In this document: piece by piece, positions 36,426-48,400 of the stretch
How the letters are laid out: every line of letters begins with the position of its first letter
How positions within the stretch are numbered: position 1 is the stretch's first letter
NCBI GenBank assembly: GCA_018806985.1
Contig: JADANN010000032.1
Span: forward strand, 2,067,501-2,131,500
Reading direction: 5' to 3'
Length of the DNA stretch: 64,000 nucleotides
DNA from: Angiostrongylus vasorum
Lineage: Eukaryota; Nematoda; Chromadorea; Rhabditida; Metastrongylidae
Notes under the pieces: model-generated
Seen by the model: the letters and a program-made list of their open reading frames with translations, nothing else
Told to the model about the DNA's origin: nothing
Database searches by the model: none
Made by a program: the position numbers and the translations under genes

Positions 36426-36778
36426 GAAACTACAGTGTCCATATTCAGCTTATTGGGTTCCAGAGTTTTTTTTCCAGAGTATGTATGCTCATAGCTAATC
36501 GAAAGCAGATCGGAATAGTTGGGATTGCACCGGAAAAGCAATTCTCTATGCTTAGTGATTTCAAGCTTTTTTTGAGAAAAAAAGTCCCTTGTCGAGTGAT
36601 TTGACTAACACCTGTTATTTCATTTTAACCCTGTATGCGTTATGTTCGTTATATGGAGTGTGTGGGTGTAAGAAATACTGAAATCGACTCAGCTGGAAAA
36701 TATTTCCAAATGCAGATGCGACTCCTTTGCAATATGGATTATAATAGCACACAATAAGTAATAGTCTGTACATTATTA

Positions 36779-37060
36779 ATGGCGCGTGTGGCGCATTGGT
36801 TGGAGGCGCCACTGAGACACGCACGTGTAATCGATCGCCGCGCCCATGGCCCACCACCAAGCCTTCCATACCTCCGGGCTCGGCAAATTGGTACCAGACT
36901 TGTCTGGGAGGATAGCAGCATTGGCTCGATACATTGGTAGGCCACTGCGAGTCATTGTAAAGGCCAGATATGCATCCAATCACCTCCAACTTATACTTCA
37001 TGAAGTCGAATGCATGGCGCATCTCTCAGAGATTGATCAACGCCGAGAGCTTTATCCTTT
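36779..37060 (+). repeat. Family-A tRNA-like SINE (well kept)
   Basis: GGCGCGTGTGGCGCATTGG head, GCCCATGGCCCACCACCAAG, GGCTCGATACATTGGTAGGC, and GATCAACGCCGAGAGCTTTA tail. Minus frames up to 135 codons across it are not genes. Confidence 0.8.
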
Positions 37061-37069
37061 TTATTCTTT

Positions 37070-38620
37070 ATGTACACCATTAATACCCACACAACGATAG
37101 AGCAAAGTCTCTTCTATAATTCTGCTATCTTCGAAACCTCTCGAAGCCTTTGTTTATAGAGAAAAGATTTTTTTTATTTTCAGAAAACGAGAAGGTTCGC
37201 AGCCGACGAAAAACTGCGCGTAGTTCGTAAGACCAGACACGACATAGTGTAGCCGCGGTGGAATGGGGTAGTACGGAAAAAAGAATGAAATATGGCTGAA
37301 TTCGAATTTACAAACCCACTCCGGTGACACTACCACATTCCTTCAACAAAGTCTTTACTGTGAATGACTATATCGCCTCTTATAGATTGATCACCACGTC
37401 CATACTAGTTTTGTCCTTGAATGGATTGATCATCGCCTTTATACGAATTATGGCCATTACTGTAGATGGCAGACCAGCAGAAATAGCCACTATTTGCTTC
37501 TATGGCAACTCTTACCGATGTAGTCAGTCTCTCTCGTCCAAAGGATACTTATTTTTGCATTAGTGACAGAGAAAATCATATTTCATAATCTCATGAGTGA
37601 CAGTGTAACCTGTTTTAGCGAAGTGTATGAGCATAATGTGAGAAATAGACTTATACTTACTTGAGTAACTGAATATGTGAATGGCGTGTTTTCGCAAAGA
37701 ATCATGCTCGCTCCCTAACACGAACTCCATCTAACTGGTAATTTACGGTTTTTGTAAAATATCCTCTCTCCGAAGTTCCACGGCAGCCGCACGCCTAAAG
37801 CTGACGAAAGATAAAAAGATTTAGTAATATATTTAGTTGCTCATACTCTCTTCATAGGGAAAAAAAGATCGGCGTACCGATGTGTGCCGCCTGGACACCG
37901 ATGGTGCCAGGCTTTCCTCGAGATCTTCGTAGTGGTTGGCAGACTTGGTTTATTCCAAGTAGTGTACAATTCATTAAGAATATCTTCCTCTAAATGCACA
38001 ATTATCTAAATCAAGAGTGAAAATAGGAAGGTATTGGTCAATTTCTTCTTTATTTTAATCCTATTTGTCTTTAACGTTCGGACGTACTGTAAACTTGATC
38101 GCAGATTTCGCGCTCCAAATGTTCTATTTGCGCTCCACCGTCAACTGCAGTGAAATTTGATTCACTGGTTGGTCTCGGTACTTGGTGTCTGGCTGTTATT
38201 CGTTAGGATTGACCCTTGTTTGCCAAATTTTTTCTACTTGTCTTAGTGTAATAGGACTAGATGTGTATGTTCTAGTTTGCTTCTTGACGAAATTTCGTTC
38301 GCCAGAAATTTGGACTCAAACATCTGTTTTGTTATAACCGAACTAGTCCCATTAGGATGATCAATTCAACTGTATTTCTCCAGGAGGATCTAAGTAGATT
38401 GGTAGAGCGAAAGGGAAAGGATGAATATTGACAAGAATGCACGAGTTTCATTGTCCAATTTACTATATATACTGTTTTTGTCTTTCGTGGCTTACGCGCA
38501 ACTGTTGCGATGAATTCTATGGATCTTCACTTCCACATTACTTCTTCTTCATCATTTCTGCTGATTTCTCAGAACTGGACTAAGATTGATTCTTGTCAAG
38601 CTGGTGCGAGGTTGATATAG
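37070..38620. other. Unannotated intergenic stretch
   Basis: Several 60-80 codon frames on both strands overlap (37154-37563), and a segment at 37860-37990 is open on both strands. None shows a recognised domain. A TTTTCAG-type acceptor lies near 37184 (plus), but its downstream frame closes within about 25 codons. Confidence 0.35.
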
Positions 38621-38624
38621 TTGT

Positions 38625-38644
38625 CGTTGTTGTTGTCGTTGTCG

Positions 38645-38700
<56 letters not shown>
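38625..38700 (+). repeat. GTT microsatellite
   Basis: A nearly pure run of GTT, about 23 units, with two TCG interruptions at the left. Confidence 0.9.
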
Positions 38701-38740
38701 CTTTTTTAGTAGTTGTCGTTCGTTGTTGTTAGTCGATGGC

Positions 38741-38768
38741 TGATGTTTGGCGATTTCGCCTTCCTCAG
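38741..38768 (-). ncRNA. Hammerhead-ribozyme-like motif next to an (AAC)n tail
   Basis: Minus strand: CTGAGGA, A, perfect hairpin GGCGA-AA-TCGCC, AAACATCAGCC. The G of GAAAC is used in, or lost from, the stem. It is followed on the same strand by an (AAC)n run. Confidence 0.4.
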
Positions 38769-38774
38769 AGCCGT

Positions 38775-39910
38775 GCTGTTACGAGTGGGACAGTCCCAGC
38801 TCAGAATCTCGGTCATCGACCAGCAACAACAACAAGAACTACAACGACAGCAGCAATAAGATTGGTTCGCAAATTGAAACCATGGGCGACAAACCTGTTC
38901 TGCTTGTACAAGCCATACGCCTGTCGAATATCGTTTAGTGCAATTCTTTCTGCTTTAGCTCTCATAGCGTTCTTCAAGAGATTGATCTCTTTGATTGCGA
39001 GACGTTTTTATGGTTTGTAGGTGGAGAATTTGGTTATAAGGAATCCTACCGTCCATTGATATAGCATTTATGTGATATATGTTTATCTCCGGCAGCTAAT
39101 ATTGATAACTTCACGGTCCTGATCTCTTTGGTTTTCAATCCGTTGTGAGCTCTTCCTGGATGTGGTTCGAGAAGTTTCGCTACTAATGTAATATGGCCAG
39201 GAACAAGGACTTAGAGTACACTATTGTTATTTAAGTTTTTATTTCAACGAGTAAGTTTTGATTTAATGGTTAGATAGAATCATGATTTGAATTGGCTTTG
39301 AAGTACGTTAGATTATTGATTCATTTAAAGATGCATTCATATTAAATATCGATTAGGCTAAGAGCTTAAGTATTGTCGGTCCCAGAGTTTTTTTTTCTGT
39401 TTACCCGTAGTAGTATCTTCATAAAGTCCGTAGCCTGTCTGAAATTTCTTAATGAACATTGGGAAATATTAACCCTGAACTTTACTCGTGGATTGCCTCT
39501 TCCCTTTGTACTGAGCTTTTTCAAGAAGCTTCTTTTTTTGTTGAGGAGATCTTTGTTGAAATTGAAGCTTATTAGTGTTTCCCGTCAGGATACACATCAC
39601 AGATTTCTGTCGTTTTCCCTAGCGTCTTTGATTTTTTGAAATTATGTTGATCTGATTCTAAGAAGACAATTTTCTTAATGATTATAAAATTCTCGTTATT
39701 AAATGGGCAGGTCGTCCCAGCGTTATGTTGGGGGTGGTCTTCCTGGAGGACGATGCTTCACTTAGACCCGGAAGCGACGTATGGTTTATTGTTTACTATT
39801 ACGCAGTTTATGCTTCATCCAATGTGTTATTTTAGGCAATCAGGAAGTTTTTATTTTATTTTCTTGCTTTTCTTAATGTTAACCTTTATGGCTGTCTACT
39901 ACAGTTTTTC
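38775..39910. other. Unannotated stretch, possible old retroelement
   Basis: A minus frame at 39640-39475 is open for about 55 codons and Lys/Gln-rich. It lies upstream, on the minus strand, of the ribozyme-like motif, so PLE ancestry is possible, but no RT or GIY-YIG motif was found. Confidence 0.25.
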
Positions 39911-39917
39911 ACGGTAG

Positions 39918-40110
39918 GATATGTGAGATACAATCACAACGTTGCTAAGATATTCGCAAAACGTAGATCCCAGGGTCAGGTCGAACCACGATTACCCTTT
40001 CCGGAGACTCGCGTATCACACACTGCACCACTGAGGCCCTTTGCATTTCTCTCAGCTAGTTTTCTACCTAACGCTTTTCTCAATCTTTTTTTACACCGTT
40101 CATCATCGGG
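39918..40110 (-). repeat. Family-D SINE
   Basis: ATACAATCACAACGTTGCTA, GTCAGGTCGAACCACGATTA, CACTGCACCACTGAGGCCC follow reverse family D. Confidence 0.65.
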
Positions 40111-41244
40111 GTTCTTTCGTTTTGGTGCTAGTCTCGTGACGTCACAGCACTATTAGTCAATAATCCATCCCGTCCCGTAAGCCCTCATGTCTATGCCGAT
40201 CAATTTCCATGGTTTCCACGAGGCTACACGTGTGGGTCACCGCTTACAGGTCAACATTATCCTCTAGCTTAACTTGTTTGTAGAAGGCAGTGTATTGTTC
40301 TGCTTAATACCTATTCTGTCTGGTTTAGTGTGCGCATAATTCCAGCTTAATTGAATATTTTTTTTAAAAACATGGCCACAAAATATCATAGAAATACTGT
40401 GGATTGTAAACTTTTCTTGTGTTTCTCTTATTCATTAATGTTGCACCACTTTGTATATCAGATTTTCTCTTGCTTTATTCATTCCGGGAGAGTGTTCTGT
40501 GGGATCAAATCTTATTGAAGTGACTGAAATCTTGCAAACGTCGCATCGTGGATGACTAATGCTGATACCGGTTTCCAGCAGTTACAGTAGTAAGATAGTT
40601 CTTATGAGAATTTACTTAGCAATTGTTCAATGTTCGTTGATTTTTTCCTCGTTCTCTTTCGCTTTTTTTCATAGTTGTCTAGTCCTATTGATTGGAGAGA
40701 GGTACGCGACGTTAGTAGTTTGTTGGACCAATTACGTTGCTGTCGTTGATGAAAGTTTCCCTGAAAACAAGGACAAAAGGCGAACTTTTTTCCAGTACTA
40801 GGTCAAATGCAGTGTACTAACTAGCACAGCATCAATGTGTGACCACTTCAGTTTTCCTTTTGTATTCAAGAGGTTTCTAAATTGAATTCAAAAGGGCTGA
40901 GGTACATCTTTTTTCGATGTGACTTCAATCTCCTTGACAATGAAACATACATGTGGAGTGTTTGGAAGTTGAAAATCGTCCTTAAGTGGAAGTTCTTTGC
41001 TGTTGAAGGTTTTGTAATGTCCATTTAGGGTCGTTGCTGATGTTGATTTTTCTCACTAAGACCATCGGTAACACATCGATGTGGGTAAGGGGATATGCTA
41101 TGTTGTGTGGGAGAATAAAACTTGATTCTAGGAGCATGTTTTTATTGTTATACCGAGCAAAAGTGTAGTTGAACTCAGCAGTTCGGTTCGTTGATATTTC
41201 GACTATTCGTTATTTCCGTAACTCTTTAAAAGGGCAAAGGAGAA

Positions 41245-41515
41245 AGCCCTCGGCGTTAATCAATCCCTGTGAGGTGCTCCATGTATTCGACTTCATTAGA
41301 CATCGTTCCGAGGTGATTGAATGCATATCTGGCCTTCGATGACTGACTCATGGTGGCCTACCGATGTATCGAGCCACTGCCACTATCCTTCCAGACAAAT
41401 CTGGTACCAGTGTGCTGATCCCGAAGTAGTGGAATGCTTGGTGGGCCAAAGGCGCGAGGATCGATCCCATGTGTGTATTGCAGGGCGCCTCCGACCAGTG
41501 CGCCACAGGCACCAC
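41245..41515 (-). repeat. Family-A tRNA-like SINE
   Basis: GAGGTGATTGAATGCATATC, CATGGTGGCCTACCGATGTA, TGGTACCAGTGTGCTGATCC and CAGTGCGCCACAGGCACC are reverse family A. Confidence 0.75.
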
Positions 41516-41689
41516 TCCGTAACTCTTTAAATTTGTTAAGGTTTTATTCAGATTAGAACTGTTCTCCTTAAAAAGCGAAAAACAAGCGAGCTGCTCTTCC
41601 TGTATTTTTACTTGGTCCTTCGTTATGGTCAGTAGTAGCATTCAAGTTCATTTCCAGCAACTGTAATTGGTTTGAGGGAGAATGATGTT

Positions 41690-41960
41690 GTCGGCGTTTA
41701 TTAATCTCTAAGAAAGGCGCCGTGTGTTCGACTTCATCAAGCATCGTTATAGGCTTTTGAATGCCTATGAGCCTACATAATGCCTTTGCGATGGCCTATC
41801 GATGTGATAAATCAGTGTTTTTATTCTTCAAACCGTTCTGGTGCAATTTGCTGATTCAGAAGGGATGAAAGACTTAGTGAACATGGGACCTGGAATCGAA
41901 CCAACGACCATGCTTCTATTGCGGGGCCCTCCAACCACAGCGCTTCGCGCGCAGCCTAAT
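41690..41960 (-). repeat. Family-A tRNA-like SINE
   Basis: GCCGTGTGTTCGACTTCATC, GCGATGGCCTATCGATG, CCTGGAATCGAACCAACGAC and CCACAGCGCTTCGCGCGC are reverse family A. Confidence 0.7.
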
Positions 41961-42689
41961 TGGTTTGAATATGAACAACAACTGTTATCGCATGGAGTCA
42001 TAGACGAGGAAATTGACCTTGGGAAGATAGCTCCATCTCGTCACGATTTTCAAGATTGACGTAATGGATGACTTAAGAGGGGCGTCAAAGTTATAATGAA
42101 GGGACGGCTACTATTACAACTCAACAGTTCTTCATGTTTTAAAGTAGAAAAAAAGAACTTGGCTCTAAGTATGCGGTATAAATATGTGATTTTATTGTGA
42201 AATGGGCTATTGAGAGGTCATTGCAATTGGAATCCCTGGCAGGGTTTTTTTTCTTCATTTGCAAAATGTCGTGGCGTTGCACTGTCGACGAAGGACATTC
42301 ATTGGGTTCTTTGTTGTTCCGTAATCTATTCCCATCTTGAAACCTGTCAGATCATCGCTGAATGGCGTAATCAGGTGATATCTTATCTTCTCGAGCTCTG
42401 TTTAGCCTGCAAGTGTTTCAGTTGCAGCTTAGTCATGTTTTGACCTGTGATGTATTATTCTTCAGATCCGACTTTGTCTGTGTTCAACAGAAAAGCTGTT
42501 CAATATTCAGAAAAAAAGGAGATTCCGAGGGAATGTTTTAGATTGTTCAATACACATTTATTCTCTATCACTTGCGATGTCAGCAGTCGTTTTGCAAATC
42601 GAGGATGCTCTATTAACAAATCCGTGGCACCGCGCATTGCTTTCAATGCATTTTTTGCGTTATTTGTTTTAGCTTCCAATATTCTTTAG

Positions 42690-42862
42690 CAGTACCTTTG
42701 TAACAGATCGGTATGCCTGCTGCTTGATATATCGATATGCCACCGCGACTCATATGTGCTAGATGTGCATTCAGCCAACTTTAAGGATGCTGAATGAAGT
42801 TGAATCCATAGCGGACTCCTCAAGAATTGACCAACGCTAAACGCTTTATCTCTTTTATCCTT
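42690..42862 (+). repeat. Family-A SINE, 5'-truncated
   Basis: TATCGATATGCCACCGCGAC, AGATGTGCATTCAGCC and GAATTGACCAACGCTAAACG match the family-A 3' half. Confidence 0.6.
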
Positions 42863-43405
42863 CATAAAATCGATAGCTTCTTTACCACACATGTGCTAGG
42901 CATCCTCCGAAGCAAGCTGTTTTCTAAAGGTTATGTTTGCGAAAAGTTTTTTTGGACGTCTTTGTTCACTTTCGCTAGTGAGGAGGATGCTATGTTATTT
43001 CAGATCGCAAGAGTACAAGAAGGACTGTAATTTGTGTGGAAAGTACCAAGATGTGTTTGAAATACTTGTATATCCAAATTTCGACACGGAATGATGTAGT
43101 ATGCACCAACGATATTTCCATACTGTGCTTTTTGAAAGCACTGCGACTTTTCTACACTTTTCACAGTCGTGCATTGATGCACCAAATAAACGTTTGCTCA
43201 AGGAATTTCTTCCGTAATTTTTTAATGTTTTTCTTCATTTTTTGGCAGTCAACCGTTTTTCAATGGACATGATTAGTCAATGACGTAAACCGCCCATTTT
43301 GAAGCTAAGTAGATTTCCATCTTAGAATCATTCGTCAAGTTTTTTTGTTTGTGCAGTGGAAGAGGAACTGTATAATGCATACTGGAACACCATTATACCA
43401 CTTTT

Positions 43406-43740
43406 AGAGGCGGATGGCGCAGTGGTAGTGATGATGAACACCCAACTAACCCTGCCGTTAGTTCGACGCCGCTGCGGGCCTACCAAGACTCGTTTCTGTC
43501 CGGGATTGGTACTAGACTTGTCTGGGACAGGCTCGCTCCCTCTAATCCGCGTGAAAGTGTCCTACGACGGCCAACCTAGGGTTCCCAGGGGAGCTTACTC
43601 GACCAGTATTCAACGACATTCGTGACAAAGGTGAAAAAAGCCTAAGTCGAAGTAACATGCAAAAGTGTTCGAAGTCCTTCGTGCGTGGTCGATAAACGAA
43701 TAGAATTCAAGAAGTGCTGGGATCCGCACATAGTTTCCTA
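43406..43740 (+). repeat. Family-B tRNA-like SINE
   Basis: GAGGCGGATGGCGCAGTGGT (A box), GTTAGTTCGACGCCG (B box), GTACTAGACTTGTCTGGGAC, GTGCTGGGATCCGCACA tail. Confidence 0.75.
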
Positions 43741-45379
43741 TAGGGTAATGTAAAAAAGATTCCATTTTTACTTTGATGAACTATCAGTTATACTCTCTTA
43801 AGTGTCTGTTGGATGATCTGCCCGCTTGGGAGCTGATCATTTCATTTCATCCTGTATCTGCCAATCAGATGGATGCTTCCCTAGGTCAAGTTCTGAATCC
43901 ACGAGACTCTTGTATGTTTATTATCCACACATATATATCTTTCCAGAAATCGTCCATGAATTTTATCACTTCTGATTCAACGCCGTCTCAAATTTTTTGA
44001 GGGTTGCGATCGACATGAGTTCTGTTGAGTGTTGTTTTTCTGTAATCGCTTCTATTGCACAACTATCCCATTTATTTGTGGCATTTATGTGGAATTTACT
44101 GACGAAATAGGACGTTTCCTCTGACTGGCACGGGAAATCATCAGTGCACTTGTCGTTGCCAAGGCTGTATATTCTGTTCCATTCTGAAAAGTTCGATAAG
44201 TGAGTTATCCGCTTGGTTTCTAAATATCAACCGTAGGTGGCTCATAAAAGTATGTCGGTTCTGCTAAGCTGAGCAGAAGTAATTATTTCAACTTTAAAGT
44301 GATGTAGTCTAAGATGCTGTGGTCATCACACGCTGTATTGTTTGGTCATTCAGTTGACCTCATCATCGTCATCTTTCTTCTTCGTCCTTCAAATTGGAAT
44401 TCCTCAGCTCTTCGAGAAGCGGAACCGATTCTTCATTGTCTTCAGCGTCTTCAGCTTTCTACACCGGTCATTCTGCATAATACTTCACTATTAACTCCTT
44501 CCTAGTCGCTGTGATGAGCGGAGGCTAGGAGGCTATGATTTGCAGCAAGATGATTTAAAAAATTTCCGAAAAATTACACTGTGCATATGAAGCGAGGCCA
44601 ATTACCAAGAGCTGGCAGCACTGGCTGGATGGTGGCCGAATTTTTTTCGTCAAACAGAACCAGTGGTGTTTTTCCGAAATCTATGGAAGACTATATAGAA
44701 GAGCACAGAGGATACTTGGAATGATCCAAGAATATAGAGAAGCTTCGTTGTCGTTTTTTTTTCTTTTTGTTTTGGAATGGGGAAATGGGGAGGAAGGATA
44801 CGACGGCTGATACCGTTATTTTTCAATCTTTTCTTTGTTCTTAACAAGATATGGACATAGCCTTCGCTTGGGAATGTTGTGCTTCTCAGCTTGAGGGGAT
44901 GATCCTTCGCTGATTATCGCTTTGACACTCAGAAATACTCCAGTCACTGTGAGATGAGATGAGCTCTCAAGTTGAGAAACACCAACCTCTAGTACAAGAA
45001 AAATGTGGAAGTTTTGTTATTGATCGCATGACTTCATTTTTTCGCTCATGATTTGCTGCTTCGTGGCTTGCTAGCGCTTGGCGTTCATCGTTTGCTATTG
45101 GGCTTTTCGTTTCATTGATTACGTTTGTCAACAATGCATCCATTGACATTATGTTCTTCTAACCTGCTTCATGAAATCGCTCTTGTTACGATCATTGCTC
45201 ACTTGCTGCTGTTCTAATCACCTAAAACTTGTCTATGCATTCCAGTTACAGCTGTGTTCCAGTCAATTCGTATGCGTGTTTGCGTTACGTTCCGTGTTGT
45301 ATGTTGTTTATTTGTGTGCTTATTATTTACACTAGCGAATATGGGGGTTTTCAAACCCCTTTCTTACGGTTTACTTACC

Positions 45380-45765
45380 TACTTGATACTTGAACGGCCT
45401 GTCCTCATTAGTTGTGCGGGCCCCAGCATGATCACCGTTTTTCAGATTTGCTGGTTAAGCCATTGTGGTTCCCTGGAATCCCGAGGACAGCCTGGCCAAA
45501 ATCTGCCCCCAGGTCGTCACCACGACAGGCAATAGCAGCCCTTGTGGATCAGAGAGAGATTTACCACCATGCGACTTTGGTACCAAGACGATGGTGGATC
45601 CTGGTATTGGTTTACTCTTAGCTAGGCTTCCTGATGGAAATGCCGGACTCCTCAGCTTGGGAGACCCTGCCGCGAGGACGAATCCCCCCGCTGAACATCG
45701 CAGTCCGACACCCATGAACACCTCCCAGCCACGATGAGGCGGTAAATCGTTGGGAGGTCTTACGG
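45380..45765 (+). repeat. Family-C dispersed repeat
   Basis: Head TTGATACTTGAACGGCCTG, GTTCCCTGGAATCCCGAGG, GATGGTGGATCCTGGTATTG, tail GATGAGGCGGTAAATCGTTG. Confidence 0.75.
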
Positions 45766-46943
45766 CTTAAGGTTTCGAAATTTTCGTTATAGTCGATGCG
45801 ATGCTCAGACATGTGGTTTGGGTCCAGATTTCTGTCCGAATTCACGAAACCCTTGATGTCGTATATTGGAAGCTTTCTTCTTATAAATGTACGTGATCGA
45901 CAGCGCAGCTAATGTCGCCACCTATGTATAATAGCTTTATTTCAATTACAAAACAGAAAATGGAAATAATGAGTAGCTTAATGGACGTTGATGAGCGTGG
46001 CAGAAGCGTTTAGTGTTCTGTCGTGACGATCACGAGCGCGCTTACATGCAGAATTGAGACGAAGAAGTTCTCTGATACAGTACTATTTTGCCGCAGTCCT
46101 TCTGAATCACAAGCAGTCATACCACACATGTGAACGCCCATAGATGATATGTCACAACATAGAAGTGTTAAATATCTATTCCCTGTACATTTCACTTCAT
46201 TTTCTGTTGCTTATCGGCGGTAAACAGCATTTGTCAAGATGTCCTCTTGTCGGTCCACTTAACGTGGTACAATAGTGGCCATTTGTCGGACCCTCTCTCT
46301 TAATGGGTTTGTTGGTTTGGTGAAGGTGTGATGGAAGAGTTTTGTCGTTGAAATGGATTTGAGAACAAAAGCGGTTGACGGGTTATTATACAACACCGGT
46401 TTAGTCAGGAAGGTTCTAAGGAAACTTGGAGATAACGCTGTTAAAATTGTTTTGTCTTTAGATGATTTCGAGTTTTGATTCAGCTTCATTCTGAGGAATA
46501 CTGCTTTTCTCAGGTTGGTTGACTATTTGCCAAGCTCTTTATTTGTGCGAGCTTCGTGAGAACCTTCAAAAACGCACTTAATGTGCAAACCTGGCAGTTG
46601 TTACGAGGTCTGTCTAATAAGTCGTGAGAGCCAGAACGATTAAGGAGGTCTCCTAAATATATTTGGTGTAGTTGTGGTAATAACTCTTATTGATGAATAT
46701 GCTGTTAAGCTAAGTCTCATGATATCTAAGACAAGATTCTTCTGCTACGTTTTTTTTGCTACTCTTTTATTTTACCATTTTTTCTTTTTTTCATCTACTC
46801 AGAGATAAATGTGATAAGATAGTGGTTGTTTGACTATGCACGTTCAAAATGGAATGAAATCCAAACTGTACGCAATGTAAGTCCAGGATTTATCAGAAAA
46901 TGATTAATAAAGCTGTGGTTTCATATTATTGTCATTACAATCA

Positions 46944-47195
46944 GGGCGCTTACGCACGTGGAATCGATCTCTGCGCCCATGGCCCACCAAGCTTTCCATC
47001 TCTCCGGGGTCGGCAAATTGGTACCAGACATGTCTGAGAGGATAGCAGCACTGACGCGACACATCGGTAGGTCACCGCGAGTCATTGTAATGACCAGATA
47101 TGCATTCAGTCACCTCCAACGATGCTTAATGGAGTCGAATGCATGGCGCATCCCTCAGGGATTGATCAACGCCGAGAGCTTTATCCTTCTTAGCT
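46944..47195 (+). repeat. Family-A SINE (head slightly truncated)
   Basis: GTGGAATCGATCTCTGCGCC, TCTCCGGGGTCGGCAAATTG, GTCACCGCGAGTCATTG, and GATCAACGCCGAGAGCTTTA tail. Confidence 0.75.
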
Positions 47196-47231
47196 TTTTT
47201 ATCACTACAATCTATCAAGCGTAGTCCCTCT

Positions 47232-47590
47232 TTAACCAAAACAGAGAAAATACTAAGCCAAGATTTCAATCACTTTTTTTTACCATGCGTGATCTCACAC
47301 TCTCAGACCGATATTTTAACGAAGGAGAGGCACATTATGCTTCCATGTGAACTGTGTGCGGTTGCTCTCTCCACGTGACGTAGTCGGTGCAAGGCTCATA
47401 GGAAGCGGTGAGTGTGCGAAGAAGCTAAATACCTTGTTTTGAATGTGATTGAAATCTTGGTTTCGTAATTTTTCTGTTGTGGTTGTGAAGGTGTTTGGCT
47501 GAGTAGATTGCAGTCAACTTGGCCATTCCAGGCTCTGAACTATGCAAAATCCGCCGAAACGTCAGTCGTTGTAAATAAGTAATATATAAT
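47232..47590 (+). mobile_element. Solo PLE 3' end with internal inverted repeat and decayed hammerhead-like core
   Basis: Same order as the PLE end at 14520-14251: GCGTGATCTCACAC, GAGGCACATTATGCTTCCAT, GATTGAAATCTTGG, GTTTGGCTGAG, then CTCTGAACTATGC with CCGCCGAAACGTCAG (47535-47565). CTGANGA has become CTGAACT. Arms CCAAGATTTCAATCAC (about 47263) and GTGATTGAAATCTTGG (about 47444) are exact inverted repeats. Confidence 0.6.
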
Positions 47591-47599
47591 AACATTGAA

Positions 47600-48390
47600 G
47601 ACGAACTAGGAGAGAATTAGATAGTTAGGGAGCACACCGATCGTGGTCAACGCTTAAAGGCGTTACTATTTTTGGAAATTCATGTACATTTTCAATTATT
47701 TGTTTTTTTAGAGAAGCGTTTTTATTTCTTCTCGTTATTGACGTCGGAATTGGTAGGTGTTACATCTAATGCTTCAGTTTATACTTCTCGTAATTTTCGG
47801 GTAAGGGAATGGGGTGTGTATGATAAGCGAAGTATAAATTAAGGCTTTTAAAAGGAACTAGAGGTAAAGTGAAACAACTGTTACACCACTTCTAATGATA
47901 AAGGCTTCCTTCTGCTTTTAAATATATTCTCGACGAAGAATGTTGAGCATCTCATCCTGTTTCGTCCTGTTGGAGACGGATCATCTCCTGCTGTATTTGC
48001 AATGTTCCATATGCAGGATCACCTCGTCATTATGAGTACGACTATTAGAAGAGTTTTGCAACTGCGGAGAGGCAAAGAACTGCTAGACTTGACGGGACTT
48101 GGGTTCATTGGGACCTTTTTTCCTCATTTTAGGTCGTTAAATGTTACCGTAAATTAGTTCGTTTATTAGTACGAGTTCTTCTTTTCTTGTATTTCTACAT
48201 TGGATAGACAAAATTCTAGTTGTTTACAAACCCTATTCGCAGTTGGTCAGAGTATCGTAATCGAAAATGAATGACGTCAAAGGGATGTCAGTCTCTTGTT
48301 TTTACTCTCAAGTTACGTTGACGCGTGAACTAAATTCGCGTATTGATCCCGATCATTGTCTCTAACTAACTTTCAAATTTTTCTGGTGTA
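47600..48390. other. Upstream region of the CDF gene
   Basis: AT-rich; the promoter must lie here or further left, but no defined element could be named. No coding signature. Confidence 0.4.
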
Positions 48391-48397
48391 TGTTTCA

Positions 48398-48400
48398 GGC
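48398..48400 (+). other. Probable spliced-leader trans-splice acceptor of the CDF gene
   Basis: A pyrimidine-rich tract ends in TTTCAG at 48393-48398, two bases before the ATG at 48401. No upstream coding exon was found. In nematodes such an acceptor just before the start codon is typical of SL addition; an ordinary intron in the 5' UTR is the alternative. Confidence 0.55.

Larger units (their letters stand above)
40800..46500 (-). mobile_element. Possible decayed LTR retroelement, env-like fragments (interrupted by SINEs)
   Basis: Minus-strand open fragments rich in Cys and Asn-X-Ser/Thr: about 46490-46020 (two frames, with CCDISSMGVHMCGMTAC), 45150-44967, 44210-43960 (with NDKCTDDFPCQSEETSYFV), 43200-43000 (with YGNIVGAYYIIPC) and about 41000-40900 (with FQLPNTPHVCFIVKEIEV). 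This looks like a broken secreted or membrane glycoprotein, possibly the env of a BEL/Pao element as known in nematodes. No gag, RT or LTR pair was found, so the assignment is tentative. SINEs of families A, B and C lie within. Confidence 0.3.

Noticed and set aside
36615..37022. 135-codon minus open frame
   Set aside because: It is a family-A SINE; matching frames occur in other copies (23778-23996, 49683-49934).
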